Part shown: positions 37,268 through 48,382 of the stretch, one piece after another | How positions within the stretch are numbered: the first letter of the stretch is position 1 | Layout: each line of letters begins with the position of its first letter | Origin: Rugosibacter sp. | GTDB taxonomy: Bacteria > Pseudomonadota > Gammaproteobacteria > Burkholderiales > Rhodocyclaceae | Direction of reading: 5' to 3' | NCBI GenBank assembly: GCA_004322535.1 | Contig: SCUZ01000075.1 | Span: 47,434-111,433 of the forward strand | DNA: 64,000 nucleotides | The notes under the pieces: generated by a model | Told to the model about the DNA's origin: nothing | Database searches by the model: none | The model's input: the letters and a program-made list of their open reading frames with translations, nothing else | Position numbers and translations under genes: made by a program

Positions 37268-37744
37268 ATGAGTATTGAAGGTGTTCTCCAAGAGGGTTTT
37301 GTTACCACCTCGCTGGATAAACTAATCAACTGGGCGCGCACTGGCTCAATGTGGCCGATGAGTTTTGGCTTGGCCTGCTGCGCAGTTGAGATGATTCATG
37401 CTGGTTGCTCGCGCTACGACCTGGATCGCTTTGGCATTGTATTTCGCCCCAGCCCCCGCCAGTCTGATGTCATGATCGTGGCAGGAACGCTCACCAACAA
37501 AATGGCACCTGCCTTGCGCAAGGTGTATGACCAAATGGCAGAGCCACGCTGGGTGATTTCCATGGGCTCCTGCGCCAATGGCGGCGGCTATTACCATTAC
37601 TCCTATTCAGTCGTGCGTGGCTGTGATCGCATTGTGCCGGTTGATATTTATGTACCGGGGTGTCCTCCCACAGCAGAAGCCTTGCTGTACGGCATCATCC
37701 AGTTACAGAACAAAATCAAGCGCACTAATACGATTGCGCGCTGA
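37268..37744 (+). CDS. nuoB: NADH-quinone oxidoreductase subunit B
   Basis: A 158-residue complex I subunit carrying cluster N2, the last electron donor to quinone. The cluster cysteines are seen in [20 protein letters not shown] and [39 protein letters not shown] is the family core. The gap to nuoA is 9 bp. Confidence 0.98.
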   Translation: MSIEGVLQEGFVTTSLDKLINWARTGSMWPMSFGLACCAVEMIHAGCSRYDLDRFGIVFRPSPRQSDVMIVAGTLTNKMAPALRKVYDQMAEPRWVISMGSCANGGGYYHYSYSVVRGCDRIVPVDIYVPGCPPTAEALLYGIIQLQNKIKRTNTIAR

Positions 37745-37785
37745 AATCGAACAACTGCGCGAACAACTGCGGAAATAACTGCGCC

Positions 37786-38388
37786 ATGAACCAGAAACTG
37801 GAACGTCTTCAACTGCTGCTCAAAGGCCTGCTGGGTGATCGTATCACTGGGCCGGGGTGTGCATTTAATGAGTTAACCATTGAGATTTCTGCTGAAAACT
37901 ATCACGCAGTCATGATGCAGCTGCACGATAACCCTGCGCTTCGTTTTGAGCAATTGGTTGATTTGAGCGGTATCGACTATTCTGAGTTTGCCGGACGTGA
38001 AGATCGCCGGTTTGCCGTCACTTGCCACTTGCTATCATTGACGCACAACTGGCGCTTGCGTGTGAGGGTGTTTGCGCCTGATGATAATTTTCCACTCGTG
38101 GATTCGGTCACTGACGTGTGGAATTGCGCCAACTGGTACGAGCGCGAGGCATTTGATCTATATGGAATACTCTTTGCAGGGCATACAGATTTACGACGCA
38201 TCCTGACTGACTATGGCTTTGTGGGGCATCCGTTCCGTAAAGACTTTCCGGTGTTCGGTCATGTCGAAATGCGCTATGACGCAGAACAAAAACGCGTGAT
38301 TTACCAGCCTGTCACGATAGAACCACGCGAAGTCACGCCACGTATTGTGCGCGAAGATCTGTATGCAAAAGGCGGTGAACGTGGCTGA
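37786..38388 (+). CDS. nuoC: NADH-quinone oxidoreductase subunit C
   Basis: A 200-residue 30-kDa-type subunit of the peripheral arm. [53 protein letters not shown] (in parts) and HPFRKDFPV are the signature blocks. NuoC and NuoD are separate proteins here, not fused as in E. coli. nuoD starts within its last codons. Confidence 0.97.
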   Translation: MNQKLERLQLLLKGLLGDRITGPGCAFNELTIEISAENYHAVMMQLHDNPALRFEQLVDLSGIDYSEFAGREDRRFAVTCHLLSLTHNWRLRVRVFAPDDNFPLVDSVTDVWNCANWYEREAFDLYGILFAGHTDLRRILTDYGFVGHPFRKDFPVFGHVEMRYDAEQKRVIYQPVTIEPREVTPRIVREDLYAKGGERG

Positions 38389-39634
38389 AATAAAAAATTA
38401 CACCATCAACTTTGGCCCGCAGCACCCTGCGGCTCATGGCGTGTTACGACTGGTGCTTGAGCTCGATGGTGAGGTGGTGGTGCGTGCTGACCCGCATATT
38501 GGCTTGTTGCATCGTGCTACGGAAAAATTGGCTGAAACGCGAACGTGGATTCAGTCTGTGCCGTATATGGATCGGCTTGATTACGTCTCGATGATGTGCA
38601 ATGAGCATGCGTATTGCATGGCTATTGAACGTTTGATTGGCCTGGAAGTGCCGCTACGTGCGCAATACATTCGCGTGATGATGGATGAAGTCACGCGCAT
38701 TCTGAATCATTTGCTCAACATTGGTACACATGCCCTTGATATTGGCGCGATGGCCATGGTGCTGTACACCTTCCGCGAGCGGGAAGATCTGCTGGATGTG
38801 TATGAGGCGATTTCAGGAGCGCGAATGCATGCAGCCTATTATCGCCCAGGCGGCGTGTATCGTGATTTGCCCGATCGTATGCCGCAATATGAAGCGAATC
38901 GCTTCAAGTCGGCTGAGGATGTGCGGCAACTCAATGAGGCACGGCAAGGTTCCCTGCTGGATTTTCTGGACGATTTCACACAGCGCTTTCCTGGCTATCT
39001 TGATGAGTATGAATCATTACTCACGGATAACCGGATATGGAAGCAGCGGACTGTCGGTGTTGGGGTACTGAGCCCTGAGCGTGCTTTGCAGCTTGGCTGT
39101 ACAGGGCCGATGCTACGTGGATCCGGGGTTGAATGGGATTTACGCAAAAAGCAGCCCTATGAAGTTTACGACCGCATGACCTTTGACATTCCCGTTGGTG
39201 TTAATGGCGATTGCTACGACCGCTATCTGGTGCGCATGGAAGAAATGCGCCAGTCCAATCGTATCGTGCAGCAGTGCATTGCATGGTTGCGAGCAAACCC
39301 TGGTCCTGTGATTGTCGATAACCACAAAGTCGCACCTCCTTCGCGTGAGCGCATGAAGGCCAACATGGAAGAGCTGATTCATCATTTCAAGCTATTCACC
39401 GAAGGTATGCATGTTCCGTCAGGTGAGGTTTATGCGGCCATTGAACATCCTAAAGGTGAGTTTGGCGTTTGGGCGGTGTCCGATGGCGCCAATAAGCCTT
39501 ACCGTTTGAAACTGCGCTCGCCGGGTTTCCCACATCTTGCGGCAGTGAATGAAATGGTTTCTGGCCACATGATTGCTGATGTGACTGCAATCATCGGCAC
39601 CATTGATCTGGTGCTGGGCGATACGGATCGATAA
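38381..39634 (+). CDS. nuoD: NADH-quinone oxidoreductase subunit D
   Basis: A 417-residue 49-kDa-type subunit that forms the quinone pocket with Nuo[21 protein letters not shown] near the start, [10 protein letters not shown] and the end [19 protein letters not shown] are invariant features. The GTG at 38381 is chosen: it has an AAGGCGGTG ribosome site and gives the usual length. The frame is open to 38345, but that part lies within nuoC. Confidence 0.98.
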   Translation: MAEIKNYTINFGPQHPAAHGVLRLVLELDGEVVVRADPHIGLLHRATEKLAETRTWIQSVPYMDRLDYVSMMCNEHAYCMAIERLIGLEVPLRAQYIRVMMDEVTRILNHLLNIGTHALDIGAMAMVLYTFREREDLLDVYEAISGARMHAAYYRPGGVYRDLPDRMPQYEANRFKSAEDVRQLNEARQGSLLDFLDDFTQRFPGYLDEYESLLTDNRIWKQRTVGVGVLSPERALQLGCTGPMLRGSGVEWDLRKKQPYEVYDRMTFDIPVGVNGDCYDRYLVRMEEMRQSNRIVQQCIAWLRANPGPVIVDNHKVAPPSRERMKANMEELIHHFKLFTEGMHVPSGEVYAAIEHPKGEFGVWAVSDGANKPYRLKLRSPGFPHLAAVNEMVSGHMIADVTAIIGTIDLVLGDTDR

Positions 39635-39661
39635 GCGCAATAAATGACGAATGGAATGGGT

Positions 39662-40135
39662 ATGCTGAGTCCTGAATCCTTGCAAAAAATTAATCGCGAA
39701 ATTGCGAAGTATCCTGTGGATAAAAAGCAGTCTGCGGTGATGGCGGCGTTGGCTATTGCGCAGGATGAAAAGTCATGGCTTGCGCGCGAAACTATCGAAT
39801 TCGTTGCCAATTATTTGGGCATGCCATCCATTGCGGCTTATGAAGTGGCAAGTTTCTACACCATGTATAACCTGGAACCAGTAGGGCAATACAAGTTGAC
39901 GGTATGTACCAATCTACCCTGCGCCTTGTCAGGCGGCGCTCATGCCGCTGATTACCTGAAAGAAAAATTGGGTATCGACTTTAATCAGACAACAGCCGAT
40001 GGTCGCTTCACGCTGAAAGAAGGCGAGTGCATGGGTGCTTGCGGTGATGCGCCCGTCATGCTGGTGAATAACAAGCGTATGTGTAGTTTTATGTTGCCTG
40101 AGCAGATTGATTCACTATTGGCGGAGTGCAAATAA
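39662..40135 (+). CDS. nuoE: NADH-quinone oxidoreductase subunit E
   Basis: A 24-kDa-type subunit of about 157 residues with the [2Fe-2S] cluster N1a. Cysteines occur in CTNLPCAL and [21 protein letters not shown] and [20 protein letters not shown] sequences are typical. The ATG at 39662 starts the conserved [14 protein letters not shown]. ATGs at 39644 and 39656 are in frame and could add up to six residues. Confidence 0.95.
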   Translation: MLSPESLQKINREIAKYPVDKKQSAVMAALAIAQDEKSWLARETIEFVANYLGMPSIAAYEVASFYTMYNLEPVGQYKLTVCTNLPCALSGGAHAADYLKEKLGIDFNQTTADGRFTLKEGECMGACGDAPVMLVNNKRMCSFMLPEQIDSLLAECK

Positions 40136-40136
40136 C

Positions 40137-41474
40137 ATGGCTCTGATTGATGCACTCAATCCTCTGTTATCTACCGGCTGGGCCAAGGGAGATGCTGGCT
40201 GGAGCCTTAAAGACTACGAAGCACGTGGTGGCTATGCTCAGCTCAAACGCATTCTGGTGGGTAAGGTTTCGCAGGATGATTTGATCGCTGAAATCAAGAA
40301 ATCCCTGTTGCGTGGACGCGGTGGGGCCGGGTTTCCAACTGGGCTCAAGTGGAGCTTCATGCCGCGCTCATTCCCCGGCGATAAATATGTTGTGTGCAAT
40401 TCTGACGAAGGTGAGCCGGGAACATTCAAGGATCGTGACCTGCTGCGGTTTGATCCGCATGCAGTCATTGAAGGCATGATCATTGCCGGCTATGCCATGG
40501 GTGCCAGCCGGGGCTACAACTATATCCACGGCGAGATTTTTTCGATCTACGAGCGCTTTGAAGAAGCCCTCGATGAAGCGCGTGCTGCCGGTTATCTGGG
40601 GCAAAACGTTTGTGGTTCCGAATTCGGTTTCGAGCTTTTTGCGCATCACGGTTATGGTGCCTACATCTGTGGCGAGGAAACGGCATTGCTCGATTCACTC
40701 GAGGGCAAGAAGGGGCAGCCGCGCTTCAAGCCGCCATTTCCTGCGAGCTATGGTTTGTATGGCAAGCCGACAACCATCAATAACACCGAAACCTTTGCGG
40801 CGATTCCATTCATACTCAACATGGGCGGTGATGCTTTTCTGGCGATGGGCAAGCCGAATAATGGTGGCACCAAGCTGTTTTCTGTTTCGGGTCATGTGAA
40901 TCGCCCCGGCAATTACGAAGTTCCGCTAGGCACGCCATTTGCCAAACTGCTCGAAATGGCAGGCGGTATGCGTGGCGGACGCAAGCTCAAGGCGGTCATT
41001 CCCGGTGGGTCTTCTGCACCCGTGTTGCCAGCCGACGTTATGATGGATACCACCATGGACTACGACGGCATCTCCAAGGCTGGCTCCATGCTGGGTTCAG
41101 GCGCGGTGATCGTGATGGATGAGACGACCTGCATGGTGAAAGCGCTGGAGCGGCTATCCTATTTTTACTTTGAAGAATCCTGCGGCCAGTGCACACCATG
41201 CCGCGAAGGCACTGGCTGGCTGTATCGGGTGGTGCATCGCATTGAACATGGGCGAGGGCGGGTGGAGGACCTTGATTTGCTGAATCGTGTGACGGATAAC
41301 ATCATGGGCCGTACCATTTGTGCGCTGGGTGATGCAGCATCCTTGCCGGTACGTAGTTTTATTAAACATTTTCAAAGTGAGTTTGAATATCACATTGAAC
41401 ATGGCAAATGTCTGGTTGATCCTGCGGTGCAGTCTGCCGGTAGCGGTTTTTTCCGTGCGGAGGGTGGACTGTGA
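40137..41474 (+). CDS. nuoF: NADH-quinone oxidoreductase subunit F
   Basis: A 445-residue subunit that binds NADH and FMN and carries [4Fe-4S] cluster N3. [17 protein letters not shown] and [16 protein letters not shown] form the FMN/NADH site, followed by the [23 protein letters not shown] loop (here [13 protein letters not shown]). Cluster cysteines lie in [12 protein letters not shown] plus the later [10 protein letters not shown]. The ATG at 40137 is 1 bp after the nuoE stop. It overlaps nuoG by 4 bp. Confidence 0.98.
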   Translation: MALIDALNPLLSTGWAKGDAGWSLKDYEARGGYAQLKRILVGKVSQDDLIAEIKKSLLRGRGGAGFPTGLKWSFMPRSFPGDKYVVCNSDEGEPGTFKDRDLLRFDPHAVIEGMIIAGYAMGASRGYNYIHGEIFSIYERFEEALDEARAAGYLGQNVCGSEFGFELFAHHGYGAYICGEETALLDSLEGKKGQPRFKPPFPASYGLYGKPTTINNTETFAAIPFILNMGGDAFLAMGKPNNGGTKLFSVSGHVNRPGNYEVPLGTPFAKLLEMAGGMRGGRKLKAVIPGGSSAPVLPADVMMDTTMDYDGISKAGSMLGSGAVIVMDETTCMVKALERLSYFYFEESCGQCTPCREGTGWLYRVVHRIEHGRGRVEDLDLLNRVTDNIMGRTICALGDAASLPVRSFIKHFQSEFEYHIEHGKCLVDPAVQSAGSGFFRAEGGL

Positions 41475-43873
41475 TTGATATTGAAATCAATGGCAAAGCG
41501 CTGCAGGTAGAACCCGGCAGTACCATCATGGATGCCGCGCATCAAGCGGGAACCTATATCCCCCATTTTTGTTATCACAAGAAGCTGTCGATTGCGGCTA
41601 ACTGCCGCATGTGTTTGGTGCAGGTGGAAAAAGCACCGAAGCCTTTGCCTGCATGCGCAACACCGATCACGTCCGGCATGAAAGTGTTCACCCATTCTGA
41701 GCTGGCAGTCTCGGCGCAGAAGGGGGTGATGGAATTCTTGTTGATTAATCATCCGCTGGATTGCCCCATTTGCGACCAGGGTGGCGAATGCCAGTTGCAG
41801 GATCTGGCAGTCGGTTATGGTGACTCGGCATCTAATTATCAAGAAGAGAAGCGCGTTGTGGCCGATAAAGATCTCGGCCCGCTAGTGGCAACGGACATGA
41901 CTCGGTGCATCAATTGCACGCGCTGCATCCGCTTCACGCAGGAAATTGCGGGTGTGATGGAACTGGGGCAAGCCTTCCGGGGTGAGCATGCAGAAGTTAT
42001 GCCGTTTGTTGAACAGACGGTGGATTCCGAACTCTCCGGCAATATTATCGACTTGTGCCCGGTTGGCGCATTAACGTCTAAACCGTTCCGTTTTTCAGCG
42101 CGCACCTGGGAGCTGTCACGGCGCAAGTCGATCAGCCCGCACGACAGTCTCGGCAGTAATCTGATTGTGCAAACCAAAAATGATCGCGTCATGCGTGTTT
42201 TGCCGCGTGAGAACGAAGACATCAACGAGTGCTGGCTTTCGGATAAAGATCGCTATTCCTATGAGGCGTTGAACTCCCCAGAGCGATTGACCCGTCCGAT
42301 GGTCAAGCAAGACGGTGTGTGGCATGAAGTCGATTGGTCTGTCGCGCTCGATTATGTGGCGCATATGCTGCGTGATGTTGTTAAAACGGACGGCGGCGCA
42401 GCCATTGGTGGATTGTTAAGCCCACATGCAACGCTTGAAGAGTTATATCTTGGGCAAAAACTGCTGCGTGGTTTGGGCTGTGAAAATATCGACACGCGCT
42501 TGCGCCACAGCGATTTTTCTGCCGATGGCAAGCGCCATGGCATGCCATGGCTCGGCATGAAGATTGCCGAGCTGTCTCAGCTTGACCGTGTGCTGGTGGT
42601 TGGGTCTTTCCTGCGCAAAGATCATCCGCTCATCGCGCAACGCTTACGTCAGTCGGCCAAACGTGGGGCGCAAATCACTTTCCTGCATAGTGCAGGGGAT
42701 GATCAGCTCATTCAATTGGCCGGACAAGCCATTGTGCGGCCTTCACACCTGCCTTCAATGCTGGCCCAGGTCGTGAAGTCCGTGAGCGCCAAGAAGAATA
42801 TCGTCATTGAAACGCTGGATACGGATGCAACATTCGCTGAATTGGCGGTGTCAGCCGAAGCCGAGCAGATTGCGCAGAGCCTTGTTAGCGGTCGTAACAC
42901 AGGAATTGTGCTGGGTAACTTCGCACAGCAACATCCACAAGCGGCAACGCTTCATGCATTGGCACATCAGCTCGCCAGTCTTCTGGGTGGAAAGCTGGGT
43001 TTTCTTGGCGAAGCTGCGAACAGCCTAGGGGCTTATGTTGCCAAAGCAGTGCCGCAGGCGGGCAGTCTTACTGCCGAGGCGATGCTGGTTCAGCCACGGC
43101 GTGCGTATGTGCTGTTAGGTGCCGAGCCGGAACTGGATTGTGCGCATGGCATGCAGGCATTGACGGCACTGAGCCATGCCGCCAGTGTGATTGTGTTGTC
43201 ACCGTTCAAATCAAGAGCTGCGCTGGGTTATGCAGATGTCTTGTTACCGATTTCACCTTTCACTGAAACCTCGGGGACTTTTGTCAATTGCGAAGGCCGT
43301 GTGCAAAGTTTTTATGCTGCCGTTAAACCCTTGGCGGAAACTCGTCCGGCCTGGAAGGTGCTTCGGGTATTAGCGAATTTGCTTGATATTCCTGGATTCG
43401 ATTTCAGCAGTAGCGAGGAGATAAAAGCTGAGGCTTTGGGTCTTGCTCGGGATGAATCGTCGGAATTTGTCTCTGGCCTTGATAACGGTATTTCAGGTAT
43501 CACGGTTAACCTTATACCTGACATGCCTGCGACATCGATAGAACGCGTTGCCGACGTGCCTATTCATTTTGCCGATATGCTTGCCCGTTACGCTCCCTCA
43601 TTACAAAAAACCAAAGATGCCGCTATTCCTGTGGCACATATGAATAATGTAATGCTTGCTCGCTTTGGCATTGTCAGTGGTGACTTAGTAAAACTCGGCG
43701 CTGGTGAGACGGCGGATACAGTAAAAAATTCTGCCAGCCACGACATATCGGCAATGATGCAGACTGAACTCGATGTGAATTTGCCTGATAATACGGTGCG
43801 CATCGCCAGCGGCCATTCCACTACAGTTGCTGTCGGCCAGATGTTCACCACGCTGAGCGTGGAAAAAGCATGA
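41471..43873 (+). CDS. nuoG: NADH-quinone oxidoreductase subunit G
   Basis: An 800-residue 75-kDa-type subunit. The N-terminal ferredoxin-like domain carries cysteines [15 protein letters not shown] and C-PACAT for N1b. Then [18 protein letters not shown] gives the N5/N4 ligands and [13 protein letters not shown] the next cluster; a molybdopterin-oxidoreductase-like domain makes up the rest. GTG start. A dispersed-repeat copy (43691-43714) near the C-terminus encodes KLGAGETA. It overlaps nuoH by 4 bp. Confidence 0.97.
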   Translation: MIDIEINGKALQVEPGSTIMDAAHQAGTYIPHFCYHKKLSIAANCRMCLVQVEKAPKPLPACATPITSGMKVFTHSELAVSAQKGVMEFLLINHPLDCPICDQGGECQLQDLAVGYGDSASNYQEEKRVVADKDLGPLVATDMTRCINCTRCIRFTQEIAGVMELGQAFRGEHAEVMPFVEQTVDSELSGNIIDLCPVGALTSKPFRFSARTWELSRRKSISPHDSLGSNLIVQTKNDRVMRVLPRENEDINECWLSDKDRYSYEALNSPERLTRPMVKQDGVWHEVDWSVALDYVAHMLRDVVKTDGGAAIGGLLSPHATLEELYLGQKLLRGLGCENIDTRLRHSDFSADGKRHGMPWLGMKIAELSQLDRVLVVGSFLRKDHPLIAQRLRQSAKRGAQITFLHSAGDDQLIQLAGQAIVRPSHLPSMLAQVVKSVSAKKNIVIETLDTDATFAELAVSAEAEQIAQSLVSGRNTGIVLGNFAQQHPQAATLHALAHQLASLLGGKLGFLGEAANSLGAYVAKAVPQAGSLTAEAMLVQPRRAYVLLGAEPELDCAHGMQALTALSHAASVIVLSPFKSRAALGYADVLLPISPFTETSGTFVNCEGRVQSFYAAVKPLAETRPAWKVLRVLANLLDIPGFDFSSSEEIKAEALGLARDESSEFVSGLDNGISGITVNLIPDMPATSIERVADVPIHFADMLARYAPSLQKTKDAAIPVAHMNNVMLARFGIVSGDLVKLGAGETADTVKNSASHDISAMMQTELDVNLPDNTVRIASGHSTTVAVGQMFTTLSVEKA
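43691..43714 (+). repeat. Dispersed 25-bp repeat, copy in nuoG
   Basis: AAACTCGGCGCTGG followed by TGAGACGGCG; 21 of 24 positions match the intergenic copy. In frame it encodes KLGAGETA in the C-terminal domain. Confidence 0.55.
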
Positions 43874-44922
43874 TGAATGCGTTTCTTGCACCTGTTCAAC
43901 AATGGCTTGGCCCGGTCTTTCCCTTGCTATGGACCTTGCTAAAGATCGTGCTAATCCTCGTGCCGTTAATGCTCTCAGTGGCCTACCTGACTTTTTGGGA
44001 GCGCAAAATTCTTGGTTGGATGCATGTGCGCATTGGCCCAAACCGCGTCGGTCCCTGGGGCTTGTTACAGCCGATAGCCGACGGGTTAAAGCTCTTTTTC
44101 AAAGAAGTTATTCTGCCTAAAGTAGCTGATAGAAAATTATATTTTGTCGGCCCTGTCCTGGCCATAGCACCGGCTCTGGCGATGTGGGCAGTGATCCCTT
44201 TTTCTGATGGCTGGGTCCTGGCCAATATCGATGCCGGCGTGCTGTATCTTCTGGCCATTGGTTCTATCGGCGTGTACGGCATCATCATTGCTGGCTGGGC
44301 TTCAAACTCGAAGTATGCATTTTTAGGTGCGATGCGTTCTTCAGCACAAATGATTTCTTATGAAGTCGCCATGGGACTGGCATTAATCAGCGTGCTGATG
44401 GTTTCCAGTAGCTTGAACCTCTCCGCGATTGTGCATGGTCAGGCCCACGGCTACTTTGCTGCGCAAGGAATGGGCTTTCTTTCCTGGAACTGGCTTCCCT
44501 TGCTGCCTGTGTTTGCGGTGTATTTGATTTCCGGTGTGGCTGAACTGAATCGTGCGCCGTTTGATGTGGTCGAGGGCGAATCTGAAATTGTTGCCGGTCA
44601 CATGGTGGAATATTCCGGCATGTCATTCGCGATGTTTTTCCTTGCCGAATATGCCAACATGATTCTCGTGGCGGCGATGGTATCCGTATTTTTCCTCGGC
44701 GGCTGGTTGTCGCCGGTTGGTTTTCTCCCAGACGGGTTTTTCTGGTTGGCAGTGAAAATATCTGCTGTTCTGTTTTTCTTTCTCTGGATTCGGGCTACCT
44801 TCCCGCGCTATCGCTATGACCAAATCATGCGCTTGGGTTGGAAGGTTTTTGTCCCGCTGACGCTGGTATGGATTCTTGTCGTAGGCGTCTGGATGATGTC
44901 GCCATTGACTATCTGGAAATAA
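43870..44922 (+). CDS. nuoH: NADH-quinone oxidoreductase subunit H
   Basis: A 350-residue, eight-helix membrane subunit at the junction of the two arms of complex I, shaping the quinone channel. [36 protein letters not shown] (in parts), [28 protein letters not shown] and [18 protein letters not shown] are the family hallmarks. Two ATGs open the gene, overlapping the nuoG stop. Confidence 0.98.
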   Translation: MMNAFLAPVQQWLGPVFPLLWTLLKIVLILVPLMLSVAYLTFWERKILGWMHVRIGPNRVGPWGLLQPIADGLKLFFKEVILPKVADRKLYFVGPVLAIAPALAMWAVIPFSDGWVLANIDAGVLYLLAIGSIGVYGIIIAGWASNSKYAFLGAMRSSAQMISYEVAMGLALISVLMVSSSLNLSAIVHGQAHGYFAAQGMGFLSWNWLPLLPVFAVYLISGVAELNRAPFDVVEGESEIVAGHMVEYSGMSFAMFFLAEYANMILVAAMVSVFFLGGWLSPVGFLPDGFFWLAVKISAVLFFFLWIRATFPRYRYDQIMRLGWKVFVPLTLVWILVVGVWMMSPLTIWK

Positions 44923-44937
44923 AATGGGGAACTTGTC

Positions 44938-45435
44938 ATGGGTGCTAAAGATTTCATAGGCAGTTTGTTTTTAAAAGAGCTGTTCAAAGGCATGGCTGTT
45001 ACTGGCCGTTATATGTTTGCACGCAAGATTACCGTACAGTTTCCCGAAGAAAAAACACCGCAAAGCTCGCGCTTTCGCGGACTGCATGCGTTGCGTCGTT
45101 ACCCGAATGGCGAAGAGCGTTGCATCGGCTGCAAATTATGCGAGGCTGTTTGTCCTGCACTGGCGATCACCATCGAATCTGCCGAGCGCGATGATGGAAA
45201 TGGGCATACTTCGCGTCGCACAACGCGTTATGACATTGATCTTGTCAAGTGCATTTTCTGTGGTTTTTGTGAGGAGGCCTGCCCTGTGGATGCCATCGTG
45301 GAAACGCGTATTTTTGAGTATCACGGCGAAACACGCGGAGACCTTCACTACACCAAGCAGATGTTGTTGGCCGTTGGCGATCGGTACGAAGAGCAGATCG
45401 CCGTTGATCGCGAAATTGATGCTCGTTTCCGTTAA
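44938..45435 (+). CDS. nuoI: NADH-quinone oxidoreductase subunit I
   Basis: A 165-residue ferredoxin-type subunit with two [4Fe-4S] clusters (N6a/N6b), bound by [12 protein letters not shown] (about 61-72) and [12 protein letters not shown] (about 104-115). It passes electrons toward Nuo[19 protein letters not shown] is the classic entry to the first motif. It follows nuoH by 15 bp. Confidence 0.98.
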   Translation: MGAKDFIGSLFLKELFKGMAVTGRYMFARKITVQFPEEKTPQSSRFRGLHALRRYPNGEERCIGCKLCEAVCPALAITIESAERDDGNGHTSRRTTRYDIDLVKCIFCGFCEEACPVDAIVETRIFEYHGETRGDLHYTKQMLLAVGDRYEEQIAVDREIDARFR

Positions 45436-45447
45436 TTGATTAGCGCC

Positions 45448-46083
45448 ATGGAATTTACCACCTTTCTTTTTTACCTTTTTGCGGCAGTGATGCTGTTCTC
45501 CGCATTACGAGTCATTACCGCGCGAAATCCAGTGCATGCGGTGCTTTTTCTTGTACTCGCTTTTTTTAATGCGGCTGGCTTATGGTTGCTGTTGCAGGCA
45601 GAGTTTCTCGCGATTGCGTTGATCATGGTTTATGTCGGGGCCGTGATGGTGCTGTTTTTGTTTGTCGTCATGATGCTGGATATCAACATCGAAAGACTGC
45701 GCCACGGCTTCTGGGAGCATTTGCCGCTAGGAGCAACCATTGGTGCCATCATGGTGGTCGAAATGGCAACGGTACTTACCGGCAAATACTTCGGCCTGAG
45801 CAACTTTCCAGCACACGTTCTTCCAGTCGGTGAAAGCAATACCAAAGCGCTGGCCAGAATTCTGTTTACTGATTATGTTTACCCCTTTGAGCTGGCCTCG
45901 GTTATTTTGCTGGTTGCCATTATTGCAGCCGTCATGCTGACGTTGCGGCAACGTAAGGATACCAAGGGCATGCGCCCGTCAGACCAGGTAGCCGTCAAAC
46001 GCAGTGATCGCCTGCGGATTGTTGCTATGGCGTCTGAAAGTGAGTCCCCGGCAACAGATTCCAAAGGCGGTGCCCCCTTATGA
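45448..46083 (+). CDS. nuoJ: NADH-quinone oxidoreductase subunit J
   Basis: A 211-residue, five-helix membrane subunit. [53 protein letters not shown] (in parts) is the conserved core. The ATG at 45448 is chosen over the upstream TTG that directly abuts the nuoI stop. The C-terminal tail is polar and variable. It overlaps nuoK by 4 bp. Confidence 0.97.
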   Translation: MEFTTFLFYLFAAVMLFSALRVITARNPVHAVLFLVLAFFNAAGLWLLLQAEFLAIALIMVYVGAVMVLFLFVVMMLDINIERLRHGFWEHLPLGATIGAIMVVEMATVLTGKYFGLSNFPAHVLPVGESNTKALARILFTDYVYPFELASVILLVAIIAAVMLTLRQRKDTKGMRPSDQVAVKRSDRLRIVAMASESESPATDSKGGAPL

Positions 46084-46385
46084 TTTCACTTTCCCACTAC
46101 CTCACGCTCGCTGCGATTCTCTTTGCTATCAGCATCGTTGGCATATTCCTCAATCGCAAAAATTTGATTGTTCTGCTTATGGCCATCGAGCTGATGCTGC
46201 TTGCGGTCAATCTCAATTTTGTTGCTTTTTCACATTACCTGAACGACCTCTCGGGGCAATTGTTTGTTTTTTTTATCCTGGTGGTCGCTGCAGCTGAATC
46301 AGCCATTGGATTGGCTATTCTCGTCGTCCTTTTCCGTAACCTGTCTTCGATTCATGTCGATGATCTTGATCAACTAAAGGGTTGA
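46080..46385 (+). CDS. nuoK: NADH-quinone oxidoreductase subunit K
   Basis: A 101-residue, three-helix membrane subunit homologous to MrpC. It contains the two buried glutamates needed for proton pumping, in [19 protein letters not shown] and [17 protein letters not shown]. Start ATGA overlaps the nuoJ stop. The length is standard. Confidence 0.98.
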   Translation: MISLSHYLTLAAILFAISIVGIFLNRKNLIVLLMAIELMLLAVNLNFVAFSHYLNDLSGQLFVFFILVVAAAESAIGLAILVVLFRNLSSIHVDDLDQLKG

Positions 46386-46388
46386 GCG

Positions 46389-48374
46389 ATGGACATAAAA
46401 ACGCTCTATCTGCTCGTTCCCCTTGCGCCATTGGCTGGCGCACTTCTAGCCGGCCTGTCTGGAAAACTCATCGGCCGCACTGGCGCACATGTTGTCACCA
46501 TCCTGGGCGTGGCTGTTTCACTGGTGGCTTCGATGCTGATTTACCAGGATGTTCAAGCGGGCCATCATTTCAATGGTGCGTTATACACATGGCTTGAATC
46601 CGGTGGCCTCAAGCTGCAAGTCGGCTTTCTGATTGACCCACTCACCGTGATGATGATGCTGGTGGTGAACTTTGTTTCGCTGATGGTGCATATTTACACC
46701 ATAGGCTACATGGCGGACGATCCCGGATACCAACGTTTTTTCAGCTATATCTCGTTATTTACATTTTCGATGTTGATGCTGGTGATGAGCAATAACTTCG
46801 TGCAGCTCTTTTTTGGCTGGGAGGCCGTGGGCCTGGTTTCCTATTTGCTGATTGGTTTTTGGTACACAAGGCCAACCGCGATTTATGCCAATCTCAAGGC
46901 ATTTTTGGTGAACCGCGTTGGCGACTTTGGGTTTTTACTTGGCATTGCCTTGATCGCGGCGTATGCCGGCACGCTTGATTACGCCGAAGTATTTGCCAAG
47001 CGCAATGAGCTAGCTGCTCTGACCGAAACAGTTACTGGCTGGCCCGTAATAACCGCTATTTGCATTTGTCTTTTCATTGGTGCGATGGGTAAGTCGGCAC
47101 AAGTGCCACTGCATGTCTGGTTGCCGGATTCGATGGAAGGCCCGACGCCGATCTCGGCGCTGATTCACGCGGCAACCATGGTGACAGCAGGCATTTTCAT
47201 GGTCACCCGCATGTCGCCTTTGTTTGAACTGTCAGACACCGCGCTATCCTTTGTACTGGTTATAGGCGCTGTCACTGCCTTGTTCATGGGCTTTCTGGGC
47301 ATCATCCAGAACGACATCAAACGTGTGGTCGCCTATTCGACCCTCTCTCAGTTGGGCTACATGACAGTTGCACTGGGTGTTTCTGCTTATCCAATTGCTG
47401 TGTTCCACCTGATGACGCATGCTTTTTTCAAGGCTTTGCTATTCCTTGGCGCGGGCTCGGTGATTATCGGCTGCCACCATAATCAGGACATCCGGTACAT
47501 GGGTGGCTTGCGTAAATACATGCCGATCACCTGGATTACCTCACTGCTCGGCTCGCTGGCGCTGATCGGTTTTCCCTTTTTTTCCGGCTTCTACTCGAAA
47601 GACTCGATTATCGAAGCGGTACAGGTATCTCACTTATGGGGCTCCGGCTTTGCGTATTTCGCCGTTGTGGCAGGCATTTTTGTGACTGCGTTTTATTCGT
47701 TCCGTATGTACTTCCTCGTTTTTCACGGTAAAGAACGCTACGATCAAGCACCGCACGACGAGCATCATCATGATGATCATGGCCACGGTGGCGGCAAGCC
47801 GCATGAGTCGCCATGGGTTGTTACCCTGCCTTTGATACTGCTGGCAATTCCATCCGTAGTCATTGGGTACTTCACCATTCAGCCCATGTTGTTTGGTAAC
47901 TGGTTTGGTTCTGCCATCCTGGTTGATGCGGTAAAGCATCCACCGATGGCGCATCTGGCTGAAGAGTTTCATGGTGCGTTTGCGATGGCACTGCATGGGC
48001 TGACCAGCTTGCCATTCTTCCTCGCCATGAGTGGCGTGGCGCTGTCGTGGTTCTTTTACCTCAAGCGCCCGGATATTCCTGCGGCAGTTCAAAAAGCGGT
48101 CATGCCGCTCTACACCTTGCTGGACAACAAATACTATTTTGACAAGTTCAATGAGGTGGTTTTTGCTGGTGGCGCGCGGTTATTAGGTCGCGGTCTATGG
48201 AGCGGTGGCGACCAGGCGCTGATTGACGGTTTCATGGTGAACGGCTCTGCACGTGTCGTTGGCTGGTTTGCCGGCCTCGCGAGAAAGCTACAAACCGGGC
48301 ATATCTACCAATATGCTTTTGGGATGATTTTTGGCGTTGCTGCATTTTTAACCTATTGGTTTAACCGGGTCTGA
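46389..48374 (+). CDS. nuoL: NADH-quinone oxidoreductase subunit L
   Basis: A 661-residue antiporter-like, proton-pumping subunit with about 16 membrane helices and the long lateral amphipathic helix at the C-terminus. FGWEAVGLVSYLLIGFW, KSAQVPLHVWLPDSMEGPTPISALIHAATMV and VAYSTLSQLGYM are the key blocks. A His/Asp-rich loop (DEHHHDDHGHGGG, about 455-468) lies between late helices; such loops occur in related NuoL proteins. Confidence 0.98.
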   Translation: MDIKTLYLLVPLAPLAGALLAGLSGKLIGRTGAHVVTILGVAVSLVASMLIYQDVQAGHHFNGALYTWLESGGLKLQVGFLIDPLTVMMMLVVNFVSLMVHIYTIGYMADDPGYQRFFSYISLFTFSMLMLVMSNNFVQLFFGWEAVGLVSYLLIGFWYTRPTAIYANLKAFLVNRVGDFGFLLGIALIAAYAGTLDYAEVFAKRNELAALTETVTGWPVITAICICLFIGAMGKSAQVPLHVWLPDSMEGPTPISALIHAATMVTAGIFMVTRMSPLFELSDTALSFVLVIGAVTALFMGFLGIIQNDIKRVVAYSTLSQLGYMTVALGVSAYPIAVFHLMTHAFFKALLFLGAGSVIIGCHHNQDIRYMGGLRKYMPITWITSLLGSLALIGFPFFSGFYSKDSIIEAVQVSHLWGSGFAYFAVVAGIFVTAFYSFRMYFLVFHGKERYDQAPHDEHHHDDHGHGGGKPHESPWVVTLPLILLAIPSVVIGYFTIQPMLFGNWFGSAILVDAVKHPPMAHLAEEFHGAFAMALHGLTSLPFFLAMSGVALSWFFYLKRPDIPAAVQKAVMPLYTLLDNKYYFDKFNEVVFAGGARLLGRGLWSGGDQALIDGFMVNGSARVVGWFAGLARKLQTGHIYQYAFGMIFGVAAFLTYWFNRV

Positions 48375-48382
48375 CAAGTAAG

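Noticed and set aside
38345..38380. Upstream extension of nuoD
   Set aside because: The extra 12 codons lie inside nuoC and are not conserved; GTG 38381 has a ribosome site and gives the normal length.
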